A stretch of 64,000 nt of DNA. It comes from a virus. The stretch covers positions 1 to 64,000 of IMG/VR virus record IMGVR_UViG_3300043775_000927. One strand, given 5' to 3'. How positions within the stretch are numbered: the stretch's first letter is position 1; each line of letters begins with the position of its first letter. This document shows, one piece after another, positions 25,568 to 31,601 of this stretch. The position numbers and the translations under genes were made by a program. Below the pieces are notes generated by a model. That model was not told the DNA's origin and did no database searches. It worked only from the letters and a program-made list of their open reading frames with translations.

Positions 25568-25642
25568 TGTTCCATAGCACAACGGTTAGTGCAAACGACT
25601 GATAATCGTTAGATCCAAGTTCGATTCTTGGTGGAACAACCA
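25568..25642 (+). tRNA. tRNA-Ile(GAT)
   Basis: Acceptor TGTTCCA/TGGAACA (7 perfect pairs), D-stem GCAC/GTGC, anticodon loop CTGATAA, T-arm CCAAG-TTCGATT-CTTGG, encoded CCA. Its anticodon loop is identical to that of the RNA element at 33478. Confidence 0.93.
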
Positions 25643-25715
25643 GAATACTCCGAGGCTACAACTACCATTTTAATGGTCTCGGGAAGGGTTGGGTGGTAGC
25701 AACCCGAGAGTTTAT
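25643..25715 (+). other. Structured spacer RNA with two mutually exclusive hairpins
   Basis: No gene. CTCGG (678-682) can pair upstream with CCGAG (649-653) around the hairpin ACCAT-TTTA-ATGGT, or downstream as CTCGGG/CCCGAG around GGGTT...AACCC. The two folds exclude each other. Confidence 0.4.
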
Positions 25716-25790
25716 GGCTCCTTCGTCTATCGGTTAGGACACAAGACTTTCAATCTTGGTAGGGGGGTTCGATTCCCCCAGGAGTCACCA
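25716..25790 (+). tRNA. tRNA-Glu(TTC)
   Basis: Acceptor GGCTCCT/AGGAGTC, anticodon loop CTTTCAA, T-arm GGGGG-TTCGATT-CCCCC, encoded CCA. Confidence 0.93.
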
Positions 25791-25794
25791 TATA

Positions 25795-25905
25795 TTCGGT
25801 CCGTGTGGTACCGTGCGAATCCTCGATGGAGGAGTGTCCGAATTAAAATAACCCGCAAGGGCGCTGTCTTTTCTCGCCATGGAAGGGTAAGATGGAAACG
25901 GTACA
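25795..25905 (+). other. Structured spacer RNA of unknown function
   Basis: ATTCGG/CCGAAT close a 50-base domain (25795-25844), and GTACCGT can pair with ACGGTAC near 25899 over long range; CCCGCAAGGG is a small hairpin. No reading frame or tRNA fold is convincing. Confidence 0.4.
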
Positions 25906-25915
25906 AGGAATTTAT

Positions 25916-25991
25916 GGACCTGTAGCTGAGTTGGTTTTAGCAGGAGACTCTTAATCTCTTGACGGGGGTTCGAATCCCTCCAGGTCTACCA
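25916..25991 (+). tRNA. tRNA-Lys(CTT)
   Basis: Acceptor GGACCTG/CAGGTCT, anticodon loop CTCTTAA, T-loop TTCGAAT, encoded CCA. Confidence 0.9.
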
Positions 25992-25994
25992 TTT

Positions 25995-26071
25995 GGATCC
26001 TTAGTTCAGTAGGTTAGAACATCCGACTTTTAATCGGTATGTCCTGGGTTCGAATCCCAGAGGATCCTCCA
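25995..26071 (+). tRNA. tRNA-Lys(TTT)
   Basis: Acceptor GGATCCT/AGGATCC, anticodon loop CTTTTAA, T-arm CTGGG-TTCGAAT-CCCAG, encoded CCA. Confidence 0.93.
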
Positions 26072-26087
26072 TTAAACACCGTGGTTT

Positions 26088-26095
26088 TATAAATA
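26088..26095 (+). promoter_or_regulatory. T4-type late promoter (TATAAATA) for the HNH gene
   Basis: Exact TATAAATA 39 bases before the HNH endonuclease ATG, inside an otherwise early-type tRNA cluster. It suggests that the mobile gene brought its own late promoter. Confidence 0.7.
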
Positions 26096-26126
26096 AAGCA
26101 AAAGGCGTCAGTTTATGAGGTATTAG

Positions 26127-26519
26127 ATGCATTGCTTAAATTGCGGTAAAGAAATAAAAGCTGGTAAGTATTGTAATAATAAATGCCAGGGAGAGTTAAG
26201 AACCAAGAAACTATTACAAGAATGGTTTGATGGTAATGACAAAGGATATAAAGCTGGATTAAGAGTTAAGTCTCATATCAGAAGATATATGTTAGAGAAA
26301 TCTAATTATAGTTGTTCTGAATGTGGATGGAATAAAATAAATCCAGTGACTGGTAATTCTCCTCTAGAAATAGATCATATAGATGGAGATTGTGCTAACT
26401 GTAAAGAAGAGAATTTAAAAGTTCTTTGTCCTAATTGTCATTCTTTAACTCCAACTTGGAAAGCCTTAAATAAAGGCAATGGTAACAAAGAAAGACACAA
26501 GTATTCTAAATTGATTTAA
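26127..26519 (+). CDS. Free-standing HNH homing-type endonuclease
   Basis: 130 residues. An N-terminal zinc ribbon (CLNCG...CNNKC, residues 3-19) is followed by the HNH core: CSECGW, LEIDHIDGD (catalytic His), NLKVLCPNCHSLTPTWK. Such genes spread between phage genomes by double-strand breaks. It lies between tRNA-Lys and tRNA-Asp and does not interrupt a gene, so it is free-standing rather than intron-encoded. It has its own late promoter. Confidence 0.88.
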   Translation: MHCLNCGKEIKAGKYCNNKCQGELRTKKLLQEWFDGNDKGYKAGLRVKSHIRRYMLEKSNYSCSECGWNKINPVTGNSPLEIDHIDGDCANCKEENLKVLCPNCHSLTPTWKALNKGNGNKERHKYSKLI

Positions 26520-26520
26520 T

Positions 26521-26596
26521 GGGGGCGTAGCTCAATTGGGAGAGCGCAGCACTGTCACTGCTGAGGTAGCGAGATCGAAACTCGTCGCTCCCGCCA
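26521..26596 (+). tRNA. tRNA-Asp(GTC)
   Basis: Acceptor GGGGGCG/CGCTCCC, anticodon loop CTGTCAC, D-stem GCTC/GAGC, encoded CCA. It starts two bases after the HNH stop codon. Confidence 0.92.
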
Positions 26597-26601
26597 TATA
26601 T

Positions 26602-26693
26602 GGGGGATGGTGTTGGTACACAGGGAGGTTTTATAAACCTTTCAGCGCCCGATTAGCGTTCTCGACTCGGTTCGAATCCGGGATCCCCTACCA
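26602..26693 (+). tRNA. Class II tRNA with apparent anticodon TAT (Leu-like body)
   Basis: Acceptor GGGGGAT/ATCCCCT, T-arm CTCGG-TTCGAAT-CCGGG, a long variable arm of about 20 bases, encoded CCA. The D-region GGATGGTG resembles bacterial tRNA-Leu. The anticodon stem GAGGT/ACCTT frames the loop TTTATAA, giving TAT (codon AUA, Ile) where a Leu body would have TAA. Assignment of the amino acid is therefore open. Confidence 0.75.
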
Positions 26694-26696
26694 ATT

Positions 26697-26786
26697 GGAG
26701 AGTTGGCCGAGTGGTCGAAGGCACTTCACTGCTAACGAAGCGAGGGCGAAAGTCTTCCGAGAGTTCGAATCTCTCACTCTCCGCCA
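26697..26786 (+). tRNA. tRNA-Ser(GCT)
   Basis: Class II with long variable arm; acceptor GGAGAGT/ACTCTCC, anticodon loop CTGCTAA, T-arm GAGAG-TTCGAAT-CTCTC, encoded CCA. Confidence 0.92.
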
Positions 26787-26795
26787 AAAAAGTTA

Positions 26796-26824
26796 TTGAC
26801 TTGTTAGAAAATTTATAGTATTAT
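26796..26824 (+). promoter_or_regulatory. Sigma70-like promoter before the 19-bp-stem RNA
   Basis: TTGACT, 17-base spacer, TATTAT. The start would fall near 26831, nine bases before the terminal helix of the RNA at 26840. Confidence 0.75.
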
Positions 26825-26839
26825 GACTAAATAGAATAC

Positions 26840-27004
26840 TTGATAATACGCCAACGGATCAGACTACGGTTCGAAACGTTGACAAATGATACGGTAAGAA
26901 TTGATCCAGACTAACCTGCGATGGTTAGCACCCGATGAGGGTGTAATAGCAAACGGTGATAAGGCTACCTATTGGTCATTGTTGGTCCGTTGGCGTATTA
27001 TCAA
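26840..27004 (+). ncRNA. Structured non-coding RNA with a perfect 19-bp terminal helix
   Basis: TTGATAATACGCCAACGGA (26840-26858) is the exact reverse complement of 26986-27004, giving a 19-bp closing helix around a 127-base interior. Interior hairpins include CTAACC-TGCGAT-GGTTAG and CACCC-GATGA-GGGTG. No reading frame fits. The unit is preceded by a strong promoter and ends one base before tRNA-Ala. Length is 165 nt. Function unknown. Confidence 0.8.
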
Positions 27005-27005
27005 T

Positions 27006-27081
27006 GGGGGTGTAGCTCAACTGGGAGAGCAGCTGCCTTGCACGCAGCAGGTTGCAGGTTCGATGCCTGTCACTTCCACCA
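27006..27081 (+). tRNA. tRNA-Ala(TGC)
   Basis: Acceptor GGGGGTG/CACTTCC, anticodon loop CTTGCAC, D-stem GCTC/GAGC, encoded CCA. Confidence 0.92.
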
Positions 27082-27084
27082 ATT

Positions 27085-27168
27085 GGAGGATGGCGTGCCT
27101 GGGGCACACAGAGTCTTGAAAACTCCGCCACCGAAAGGTTGATGGTTCGATTCCTTCATCCTCCGCCA
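27085..27168 (+). tRNA. tRNA-Ser(TGA)
   Basis: Class II; acceptor GGAGGAT/ATCCTCC, anticodon loop CTTGAAA, variable arm with CCGAAAGG, encoded CCA. Confidence 0.9.
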
Positions 27169-27170
27169 GT

Positions 27171-27244
27171 ATCAGTGAAGTGTTACGGTAGCACGGGAGT
27201 CTCCAAAACTCTAGGCGAGGGTTCGACTCCTTCCACTGGTGCCA
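27171..27244 (+). tRNA. tRNA-Trp(CCA)
   Basis: Acceptor ATCAGTG/CACTGGT, anticodon loop CTCCAAA, T-loop TTCGACT, encoded CCA. Confidence 0.88.
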
Positions 27245-27251
27245 ATTTAAT

Positions 27252-27295
27252 GAGTCGGGGATGTATGACACAATTTGTGCCCTGACTCTATTTTT
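27252..27295 (+). terminator. Hairpin with T-run, terminator-like
   Basis: GAGTC...GACTC with inner GGG/CCC and CACAATTTGTG hairpin, followed by TATTTTT. It contains the motif GACACAATTTGTGCC that recurs at 27759. Confidence 0.45.
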
Positions 27296-27386
27296 CGCTG
27301 GACTGCTAATCGATGGTTCCTAGGTCTGTCGAGGTGTTTACCAGTAGAGGGTCCCGATACCTCTATAATAACAGGGAAGCTATTTC
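27296..27386 (+). other. Structured tRNA spacer, unknown
   Basis: About 90 bases without a gene. CTGG/CCAG and AGAGG/CCTCT hairpins are visible. GGACTGCTAATC resembles the anticodon loop of tRNA-Ser(GCT), but no cloverleaf forms. Confidence 0.3.
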
Positions 27387-27461
27387 GCTGGTAGGTCGGC
27401 AAGATGTCGAGGAGTCCTCATAAGGCTTTAAAGGTTGGTTTGATTCCAACTATCAGCACCA
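27387..27461 (+). tRNA. tRNA-Met(CAT)
   Basis: Acceptor GCTGGTA/TATCAGC, anticodon loop CTCATAA, T-arm GTTGG-TTTGATT-CCAAC, encoded CCA. The D-loop lacks an obvious GG. Confidence 0.85.
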
Positions 27462-27543
27462 GGTTTGATCTAGATACACAGCCTTTATGGAGTGTCGTAA
27501 TACTAGACAACATTCGTCCCAAGGCGTGAGGGACAGCGAGTTT
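27462..27543 (+). other. Structured tRNA spacer, unknown
   Basis: Contains CTAG...CTAG closing a hairpin with ACAC/GTGT, and a GTCCC/GGGAC hairpin. No gene seen. Confidence 0.3.
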
Positions 27544-27619
27544 TGCGGGCGGGAGGTATAGTATCTCGCTGGTCTCATAAACCAGTAGAAGTTGGTGCAA
27601 TTCCAACGCATCGCATCCA
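27544..27619 (+). tRNA. Atypical tRNA with CAT anticodon
   Basis: Anticodon arm CTGGT-CTCATAA-ACCAG and T-stem GTTGG/CCAAC are perfect, but the T-loop is TGCAATT (G where the conserved second T should be), and the acceptor TGCGGGC/CATCGCA has two mismatches. CCA is encoded. It may be a diverged Met or lysidine-type Ile tRNA, or a non-decoding tRNA-like RNA. Confidence 0.6.
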
Positions 27620-27626
27620 GTATAAT

Positions 27627-27703
<77 letters not shown>

Positions 27704-27832
27704 ATTCGCCCGCTTCGGCGTAGAAAAATAGAGCGCATGTAGGACCGAGTGCAGACAGGACACAATTTGAGCCATACTGCGAAAGTGCACTAGTAGCAGG
27801 AAGGCGGACGAGTCTTCGGTCCAGGGAATTTT
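27704..27832 (+). other. Structured tRNA spacer RNA, unknown
   Basis: 129 bases without a gene. GGACCGA/TCGGTCC close a domain holding GTGCA/TGCAC; CGC-TTCG-GCG is a small hairpin. It contains GACACAATTTGAGCC (27759-27773), 14 of 15 bases identical to 27267-27281. Confidence 0.4.
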
Positions 27833-27908
27833 GGGGGATTAGCTCAGCTGGGAGAGCAACGCTTTTACACGGCGAAGGTCGGCAGTTCAATCCTGTCATC
27901 CCCTACCA
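27833..27908 (+). tRNA. tRNA-Val(TAC)
   Basis: Acceptor GGGGGAT/ATCCCCT, anticodon loop TTTACAC, T-loop TTCAATC region, encoded CCA. The permuted tRNA-like RNA at 33360 has the same anticodon loop. Confidence 0.92.
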
Positions 27909-27997
27909 TATGTTCCAGTAGGACGGTCATAGACGTATGGCTTAGTCTCTGGCAGGGTGCTGGTTAGCTCGTAACTATCACAGACCCGTAAGTTTAT
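27909..27997 (+). other. Structured tRNA spacer, unknown
   Basis: About 90 bases without a gene; an AGAC/GTCT hairpin and Gly-rich stretches are visible but no clear fold. Confidence 0.25.
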
Positions 27998-28074
27998 GCC
28001 CCAATAGCCCAATTGGTAGAGGCGTCGGTCTTAGGAACCGAAGGTTGGGAGTTCGAATCTCTCCTGGGGCACCA
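27998..28074 (+). tRNA. Class I tRNA with TAG anticodon (Leu, CUA codon)
   Basis: Acceptor GCCCCAA/CTGGGGC (last pair mismatched), anticodon arm TCGGT-CTTAGGA-ACCGA, short variable loop, encoded CCA. Bacterial tRNA-Leu normally has a long variable arm; this one does not. Confidence 0.75.
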
Positions 28075-28075
28075 T

Positions 28076-28151
28076 GCTTCTCTGGTGTAGCTGATGCGCA
28101 CGCTCGTCTGAAGAACGAGAGGACTCTGTTTGATTCTGAGGGGAAGCACCA
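28076..28151 (+). tRNA. tRNA-Phe(GAA)
   Basis: Acceptor GCTTCTC/GGGAAGC, anticodon arm CTCGT-CTGAAGA-ACGAG, encoded CCA. The T-stem has one mismatch. Confidence 0.87.
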
Positions 28152-28155
28152 TTAT

Positions 28156-28257
28156 AGGTCAGTGACGTAATAGTAACCGTGGCGCTAACGCTGGGCGCTG
28201 TTGTCTATTATCCGGATAATGGATAACGTGTAGGTGCAACTCCTACCTGGCCTACCA
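28156..28257 (+). ncRNA. tRNA-like RNA with long variable arm and non-canonical anticodon loop
   Basis: Acceptor AGGTCAG/CTGGCCT (7 pairs), T-stem GTAGG/CCTAC, encoded CCA. The T-loop is TGCAACT, as in the atypical RNA at 27544. The variable arm is a 12-13-bp helix (GTTGTCTATTATC with GATAATGGATAAC). The anticodon-position loop AACGCTG lacks the T33 required for decoding. Probably a tRNA mimic rather than a working tRNA; a strange class II tRNA cannot be excluded. Confidence 0.65.
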
Positions 28258-28263
28258 TATAAT

Positions 28264-28341
28264 GCTCCTATATCCCAACTGGTAGAGGACGTTGACTCAA
28301 AATCATCGCTAGTGTCAGTTCGAATCTGACTAGGAGTACCA
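28264..28341 (+). tRNA. Class I tRNA with CAA anticodon (Leu, UUG codon)
   Basis: Acceptor GCTCCTA/TAGGAGT, anticodon loop CTCAAAA, T-arm GTCAG-TTCGAAT-CTGAC, encoded CCA, short variable loop although the anticodon is Leu. It ends 4 bases before the phosphoesterase ATG. Confidence 0.78.
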
Positions 28342-28345
28342 TATT

Positions 28346-28846
28346 ATGACTATCTTTGTTGTTAGTGATACGCACTTTGGTCATGCTAATATACTCAACT
28401 TCAAACAGGCAGATGGTTCTCCTGTTAGAAACTTTTCTTCTGTTGAAGAAATGGATGAGCATATGGTTGAACGTTGGAACAGTGTTGTTTCTGACTCTGA
28501 CATTGTGTATCATCTAGGTGATGTTTATTTTGGTAAAGGTCATCAGCATCTTTACAGATTGAAAGGGCGTAAGCGTCTTATTCTTGGCAACCATGATAAT
28601 GCTAAGAACGAACACATACAGAATGTCTTTCAAAAGATTATGGTCTGGAGAATGTTTCCGGAATACAATGCTACTCTGTCGCATATTCCATTGCATGTTT
28701 CTAGTCTGTATAAAACAAAGTATAATGTTCATGGACATGTGCATCGTAATAGTTTGCCCGATGAAGCATATAAGAATGTTTCCGTTGAGGTAATTGATTA
28801 CACACCTGTTCCATTACTGGATTGTCTCGATAGCTCAACTGAATAG
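28346..28846 (+). CDS. Calcineurin-like metallophosphoesterase
   Basis: 166 residues with the metal-site motifs in order: SDTHFGH (7-13), HLGDVYF, LGNHDN, LSHIPLH, VHGHVH. A small stand-alone phosphoesterase, common in phages; the substrate (nucleotide, RNA end or protein phosphate) cannot be deduced. It lies inside the tRNA cluster, and its last 23 bases overlap tRNA-Arg, with the stop codon in the tRNA D-loop. Confidence 0.88.
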   Translation: MTIFVVSDTHFGHANILNFKQADGSPVRNFSSVEEMDEHMVERWNSVVSDSDIVYHLGDVYFGKGHQHLYRLKGRKRLILGNHDNAKNEHIQNVFQKIMVWRMFPEYNATLSHIPLHVSSLYKTKYNVHGHVHRNSLPDEAYKNVSVEVIDYTPVPLLDCLDSSTE

Positions 28847-28900
28847 AGCATCGGTCTACGAAACCGAAGGCTACAGGTTTGAATCCTGTTCGGGACTCCA
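28824..28900 (+). tRNA. tRNA-Arg(ACG)
   Basis: Acceptor GTCTCGA/TCGGGAC, anticodon arm TCGGT-CTACGAA-ACCGA, encoded CCA. The first 23 bases are also the coding end of the phosphoesterase gene. Confidence 0.9.
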
Positions 28901-28905
28901 TTAAT

Positions 28906-28989
28906 GCCGAGACCGCCTGAGTGGACGGGCACCCGACTGTAAATCGGACGCTTATAGCACGGTAGGTTCGAACCCTACTCTCGGCACCA
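28906..28989 (+). tRNA. tRNA-Tyr(GTA)
   Basis: Class II; acceptor GCCGAGA/TCTCGGC, anticodon loop CTGTAAA, encoded CCA. Confidence 0.93.
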
Positions 28990-28996
28990 TTTTTGT

Positions 28997-29071
28997 TCGG
29001 GGATAGTTTAATTGGTAGAACGGCAGATTTTGGTTCTGTCTATCAGGGTTCGAGTCCTTGTCCCCGATCCA
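28997..29071 (+). tRNA. tRNA-Gln(TTG)
   Basis: Acceptor TCGGGGA/TCCCCGA, anticodon loop TTTTGGT, T-loop TTCGAGT, encoded CCA. Confidence 0.92.
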
Positions 29072-29075
29072 GTTT

Positions 29076-29149
29076 GCTGGGATAGTGTAGTGGTAGCACA
29101 CGAGTTTGTGGAGCTTGTAGTTCAGGATCGATACCTGGTCCCAGTACCA
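29076..29149 (+). tRNA. tRNA-His(GTG)
   Basis: Acceptor GCTGGGA/TCCCAGT, anticodon loop TTGTGGA, D-stem GTGT/ACAC, encoded CCA. Confidence 0.9.
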
Positions 29150-29160
29150 TTGAGGTTGTT

Positions 29161-29895
29161 ATGAAAGTTTATTGGACAGCAGTAAATACATTCAATGTAA
29201 ATGAGAGTGATAATCATTCGCTCCAGTTTTTGAATTATTACGAACCGATGAAAACTTCGGAACTGTTTAATAAATTACCTTCGAACGATCTAAAACCGTT
29301 GGACAATTTTAAGTATTGTCCTAGTATGAAAAGAAGAATTCATAATTCGTATGAGTTAAGATTTCCTATTGATTACACTTTAAAATTTACTGACGATGGC
29401 GATGTCTATTCTGATATGTATGATCAGAAATTTTTTGATGATGTTGTTAGAGTTAGAATGGCAAAAGAGAGATTGATCTCTCTTAATTTATACTATTGGT
29501 TTATTCCAGAACAAAGCGTAGAGATTCAGACGACTCCTACGTATCTCGGCGATACCGAGTTTGGTAAAACAACCATTGGTATGCCAGGACAGTTTAATAT
29601 ATATGAATGGATTAGAAACATAGAGTTTGCCTTTTTCGTGAGGAACGGATATAATGAGGTAACTTTAAAACGTGGAGATCCTTATCTTAATGTAAAGTTT
29701 ATGACCGATGAAAATGTAGAACTGGTAAAGTTCTATCCATCAGAGAAAATTTTACATTTGATGCAACGAAATTTGTCTGCAAGAAATAATAAATATCCTT
29801 TGATTAGTCCTTTAGAATATTATTATGACTTGTTTAGAAAATCAAAACTTAGAAAACAGTTTATGGAAGAGGTTTTAGATAATCTCTTAGAATGA
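29161..29895 (+). CDS. Hypothetical protein in the tRNA cluster
   Basis: 244 residues starting MKVYWTAVNTFNVNESDNHSLQFLNYYEP, rich in Tyr, Phe and Asn. Blocks such as SYELRFPIDYTL and PGQFNIYEWIRNIEFAF look conserved, and I believe similar proteins occur in other large phages, but I cannot name a family or function. It lies between tRNA-His and tRNA-Asn. Confidence 0.6.
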   Translation: MKVYWTAVNTFNVNESDNHSLQFLNYYEPMKTSELFNKLPSNDLKPLDNFKYCPSMKRRIHNSYELRFPIDYTLKFTDDGDVYSDMYDQKFFDDVVRVRMAKERLISLNLYYWFIPEQSVEIQTTPTYLGDTEFGKTTIGMPGQFNIYEWIRNIEFAFFVRNGYNEVTLKRGDPYLNVKFMTDENVELVKFYPSEKILHLMQRNLSARNNKYPLISPLEYYYDLFRKSKLRKQFMEEVLDNLLE

Positions 29896-29899
29896 ATAT

Positions 29900-29974
29900 T
29901 CCCTGGTAGCTCAGTGGTAGAGCAGGTCGCTGTTAACGACTTGGCCGGAGGTTCGAATCCTTCTCAGGGAGCCA
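29900..29974 (+). tRNA. tRNA-Asn(GTT)
   Basis: Acceptor TCCCTGG/TCAGGGA, anticodon loop CTGTTAA, T-loop TTCGAAT, encoded CCA. It starts 5 bases after the upstream stop codon. Confidence 0.93.
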
Positions 29975-29989
29975 TTTTTAGGATGTTGT

Positions 29990-30574
29990 ATGTCTGCCTT
30001 CATACATGATTATTGCAAGGTCTATCCCAATCATTTGGGAGAAGATATTTGCGATGAATTGATTGCGATGTTTAAATGGAAACCAGATCTTCATATCAGA
30101 TATGATGATGACGGTTTTCCGAATATGACGCAGATGAATTTTAGTCGTCATAAACTAATACATCCTACACTACATCAGCATCTAGTTGAACGTGCATTCG
30201 ATGGTATCGAGAGATATCGTAAGGAAGTTCCGGAGACTAGGTTCTGGCCAAAGAATTTCGCATTCGAAGAGTTTAGAATCAAACATTATTCGGATGGCAG
30301 AGAGTATCCTAACAGACAGTCAATAGATCGGTTCGATGAACATATCGATTCGAATGATCTTATTTCTGGCAAACGGTTTATGATTTTCTTTTGGTATCTA
30401 AACAGACCAGAGAGTGGCGGAAATACCTGTATAACGAATATCAATCTGCATTACGAACCAGCAAAAGGTAAGCTGTTAATGTTCCCTCCTTTCTGGATGT
30501 ATCCGCATGCAGGCGAGGCAGTATTAAGAGGCGATAAGTATTTACTAAGTTCGTATATGCATTACAGCGAGTGA
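29990..30574 (+). CDS. 2-oxoglutarate/Fe(II)-dependent oxygenase-like protein
   Basis: 194 residues. HxD at His118/Asp120 (RFDEHIDSND), distal His173 (MYPHAGEAV) and a basic residue at Arg180 or Lys183 for 2-oxoglutarate; MIFFWYLNRPESGGNT is the conserved strand between them. Probably a prolyl-hydroxylase-like enzyme; substrate unknown. The ATG follows tRNA-Asn, and the gene is closely followed by an unknown protein. Confidence 0.78.
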   Translation: MSAFIHDYCKVYPNHLGEDICDELIAMFKWKPDLHIRYDDDGFPNMTQMNFSRHKLIHPTLHQHLVERAFDGIERYRKEVPETRFWPKNFAFEEFRIKHYSDGREYPNRQSIDRFDEHIDSNDLISGKRFMIFFWYLNRPESGGNTCITNINLHYEPAKGKLLMFPPFWMYPHAGEAVLRGDKYLLSSYMHYSE

Positions 30575-30576
30575 TT

Positions 30577-31503
30577 ATGACAACTGTTCCAATTTATAAT
30601 TCTGTTGGCCAAGTAGTAGACAAACTAGAGATTGATGATGACCTGCAGCATGTAAATGGAAGAGTGTCGAAAGGTAAAGAGTATTATTACAAAGGCGCTG
30701 GTGCTCCATATCATGGCCAGTTTTTGGATAGTAATCCAATCGTAAATACTTACGGTTATGATGTTGTAGATTTCTCTGACGTTTTTTATATGGGACCATA
30801 CGCTCGTAAGTGGGCGTTCAATAATAAGAGTGGTATCTTTCAAGAGAAATATCAGCCACAGTTTACAGACTTCATTGGCTCTTGTGGCGTAAAAGAATTA
30901 TCTATTATTGAAAACTCAGAAGAATTTGATTTGTCTTCTGTTAAAGTTATCAAAGCAGTAAATTACGATAAAGATAATCAGCAATACTATTTTGTTTTAA
31001 ATTATAAATGTGATAGGATTAAATATCTAGAACTGGGCGAACCAAGCTGTTTGTATATGTTACTAGAGTATATGATCAAGAACGATTGGAACTTTATCTG
31101 GGACAAGACTTCTATAGAGGATATCTCATACAATGGCCTTGTATCGGATGTGGGCGACATTTTTAAATCCGGAAACCTTGGTAATAAACTTGGTACCGTT
31201 TATTCTGTTCTTTATAGTCTTGGTAAGTTATCTCCTGATAAATACGCAGAGTTTCTCCGAGAATGTAAACTTGACCATAACTCAGATATGTATTACATTG
31301 ATAACTCTATATCTTTGTTACATCGGTTTGGGGTTGATGTGAGAGCTCTTAATGTTGGAGACCGCATAGCAAATTATAAAAATGCTGTCCTTAACTATCT
31401 CGTTACTGGTAGGAATTGCGGCGATTGTTGTTATATAGAACTTGGCGATAAAATTAGAGAGCAGTATCTTTTTCAGACAAAAAGACAGTTACTTGTTGAC
31501 TAG
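30577..31503 (+). CDS. Hypothetical protein
   Basis: 308 residues starting MTTVPIYNSVGQVVDKLEIDDDLQHVNGR. The N-terminal third is beta-rich with several GxxY/HG segments; the C-terminal part is helical and ends GRNCGDCCYIELGDKIREQYLF. No family recognised. The ATG at 30577 is preferred to the GTG at 30571. A strong promoter for the next operon overlaps its last codons. Confidence 0.6.
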   Translation: MTTVPIYNSVGQVVDKLEIDDDLQHVNGRVSKGKEYYYKGAGAPYHGQFLDSNPIVNTYGYDVVDFSDVFYMGPYARKWAFNNKSGIFQEKYQPQFTDFIGSCGVKELSIIENSEEFDLSSVKVIKAVNYDKDNQQYYFVLNYKCDRIKYLELGEPSCLYMLLEYMIKNDWNFIWDKTSIEDISYNGLVSDVGDIFKSGNLGNKLGTVYSVLYSLGKLSPDKYAEFLRECKLDHNSDMYYIDNSISLLHRFGVDVRALNVGDRIANYKNAVLNYLVTGRNCGDCCYIELGDKIREQYLFQTKRQLLVD

Positions 31504-31523
31504 TAGGATAAATAGGGTATAAT
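31496..31523 (+). promoter_or_regulatory. Sigma70-like promoter
   Basis: TTGACT, 16-base spacer, TATAAT. Transcription would begin near 31530 and run into the secreted-protein genes, tRNAs and probably the RNA array. Confidence 0.85.
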
Positions 31524-31531
31524 AGAATTAT

Positions 31532-31581
31532 AGATTGGGATGGACGCCAGAAATAGTCTCGTGTAGATCAAAGGTTAATCT
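31532..31581 (+). promoter_or_regulatory. Structured 5' leader
   Basis: AGATT and AATCT close a 50-base leader directly after the transcription start and before the ribosome-binding site at 31592. The helix is short; regulatory meaning is uncertain. Confidence 0.3.
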
Positions 31582-31601
31582 GCTATCTTATGGAGATGAA
31601 G

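Noticed and set aside
25689-25925. Open frames across tRNA genes (also at 26536, 26901, 27017, 27052, 27418, 27453, 27543 and 28268)
   Set aside because: They run through tRNAs and structured spacers on either strand, have no ribosome-binding sites and no protein-like sequence.
26127-26519. HNH gene as part of an intron in a tRNA
   Set aside because: The flanking tRNA-Lys and tRNA-Asp are both complete, so the gene is free-standing.
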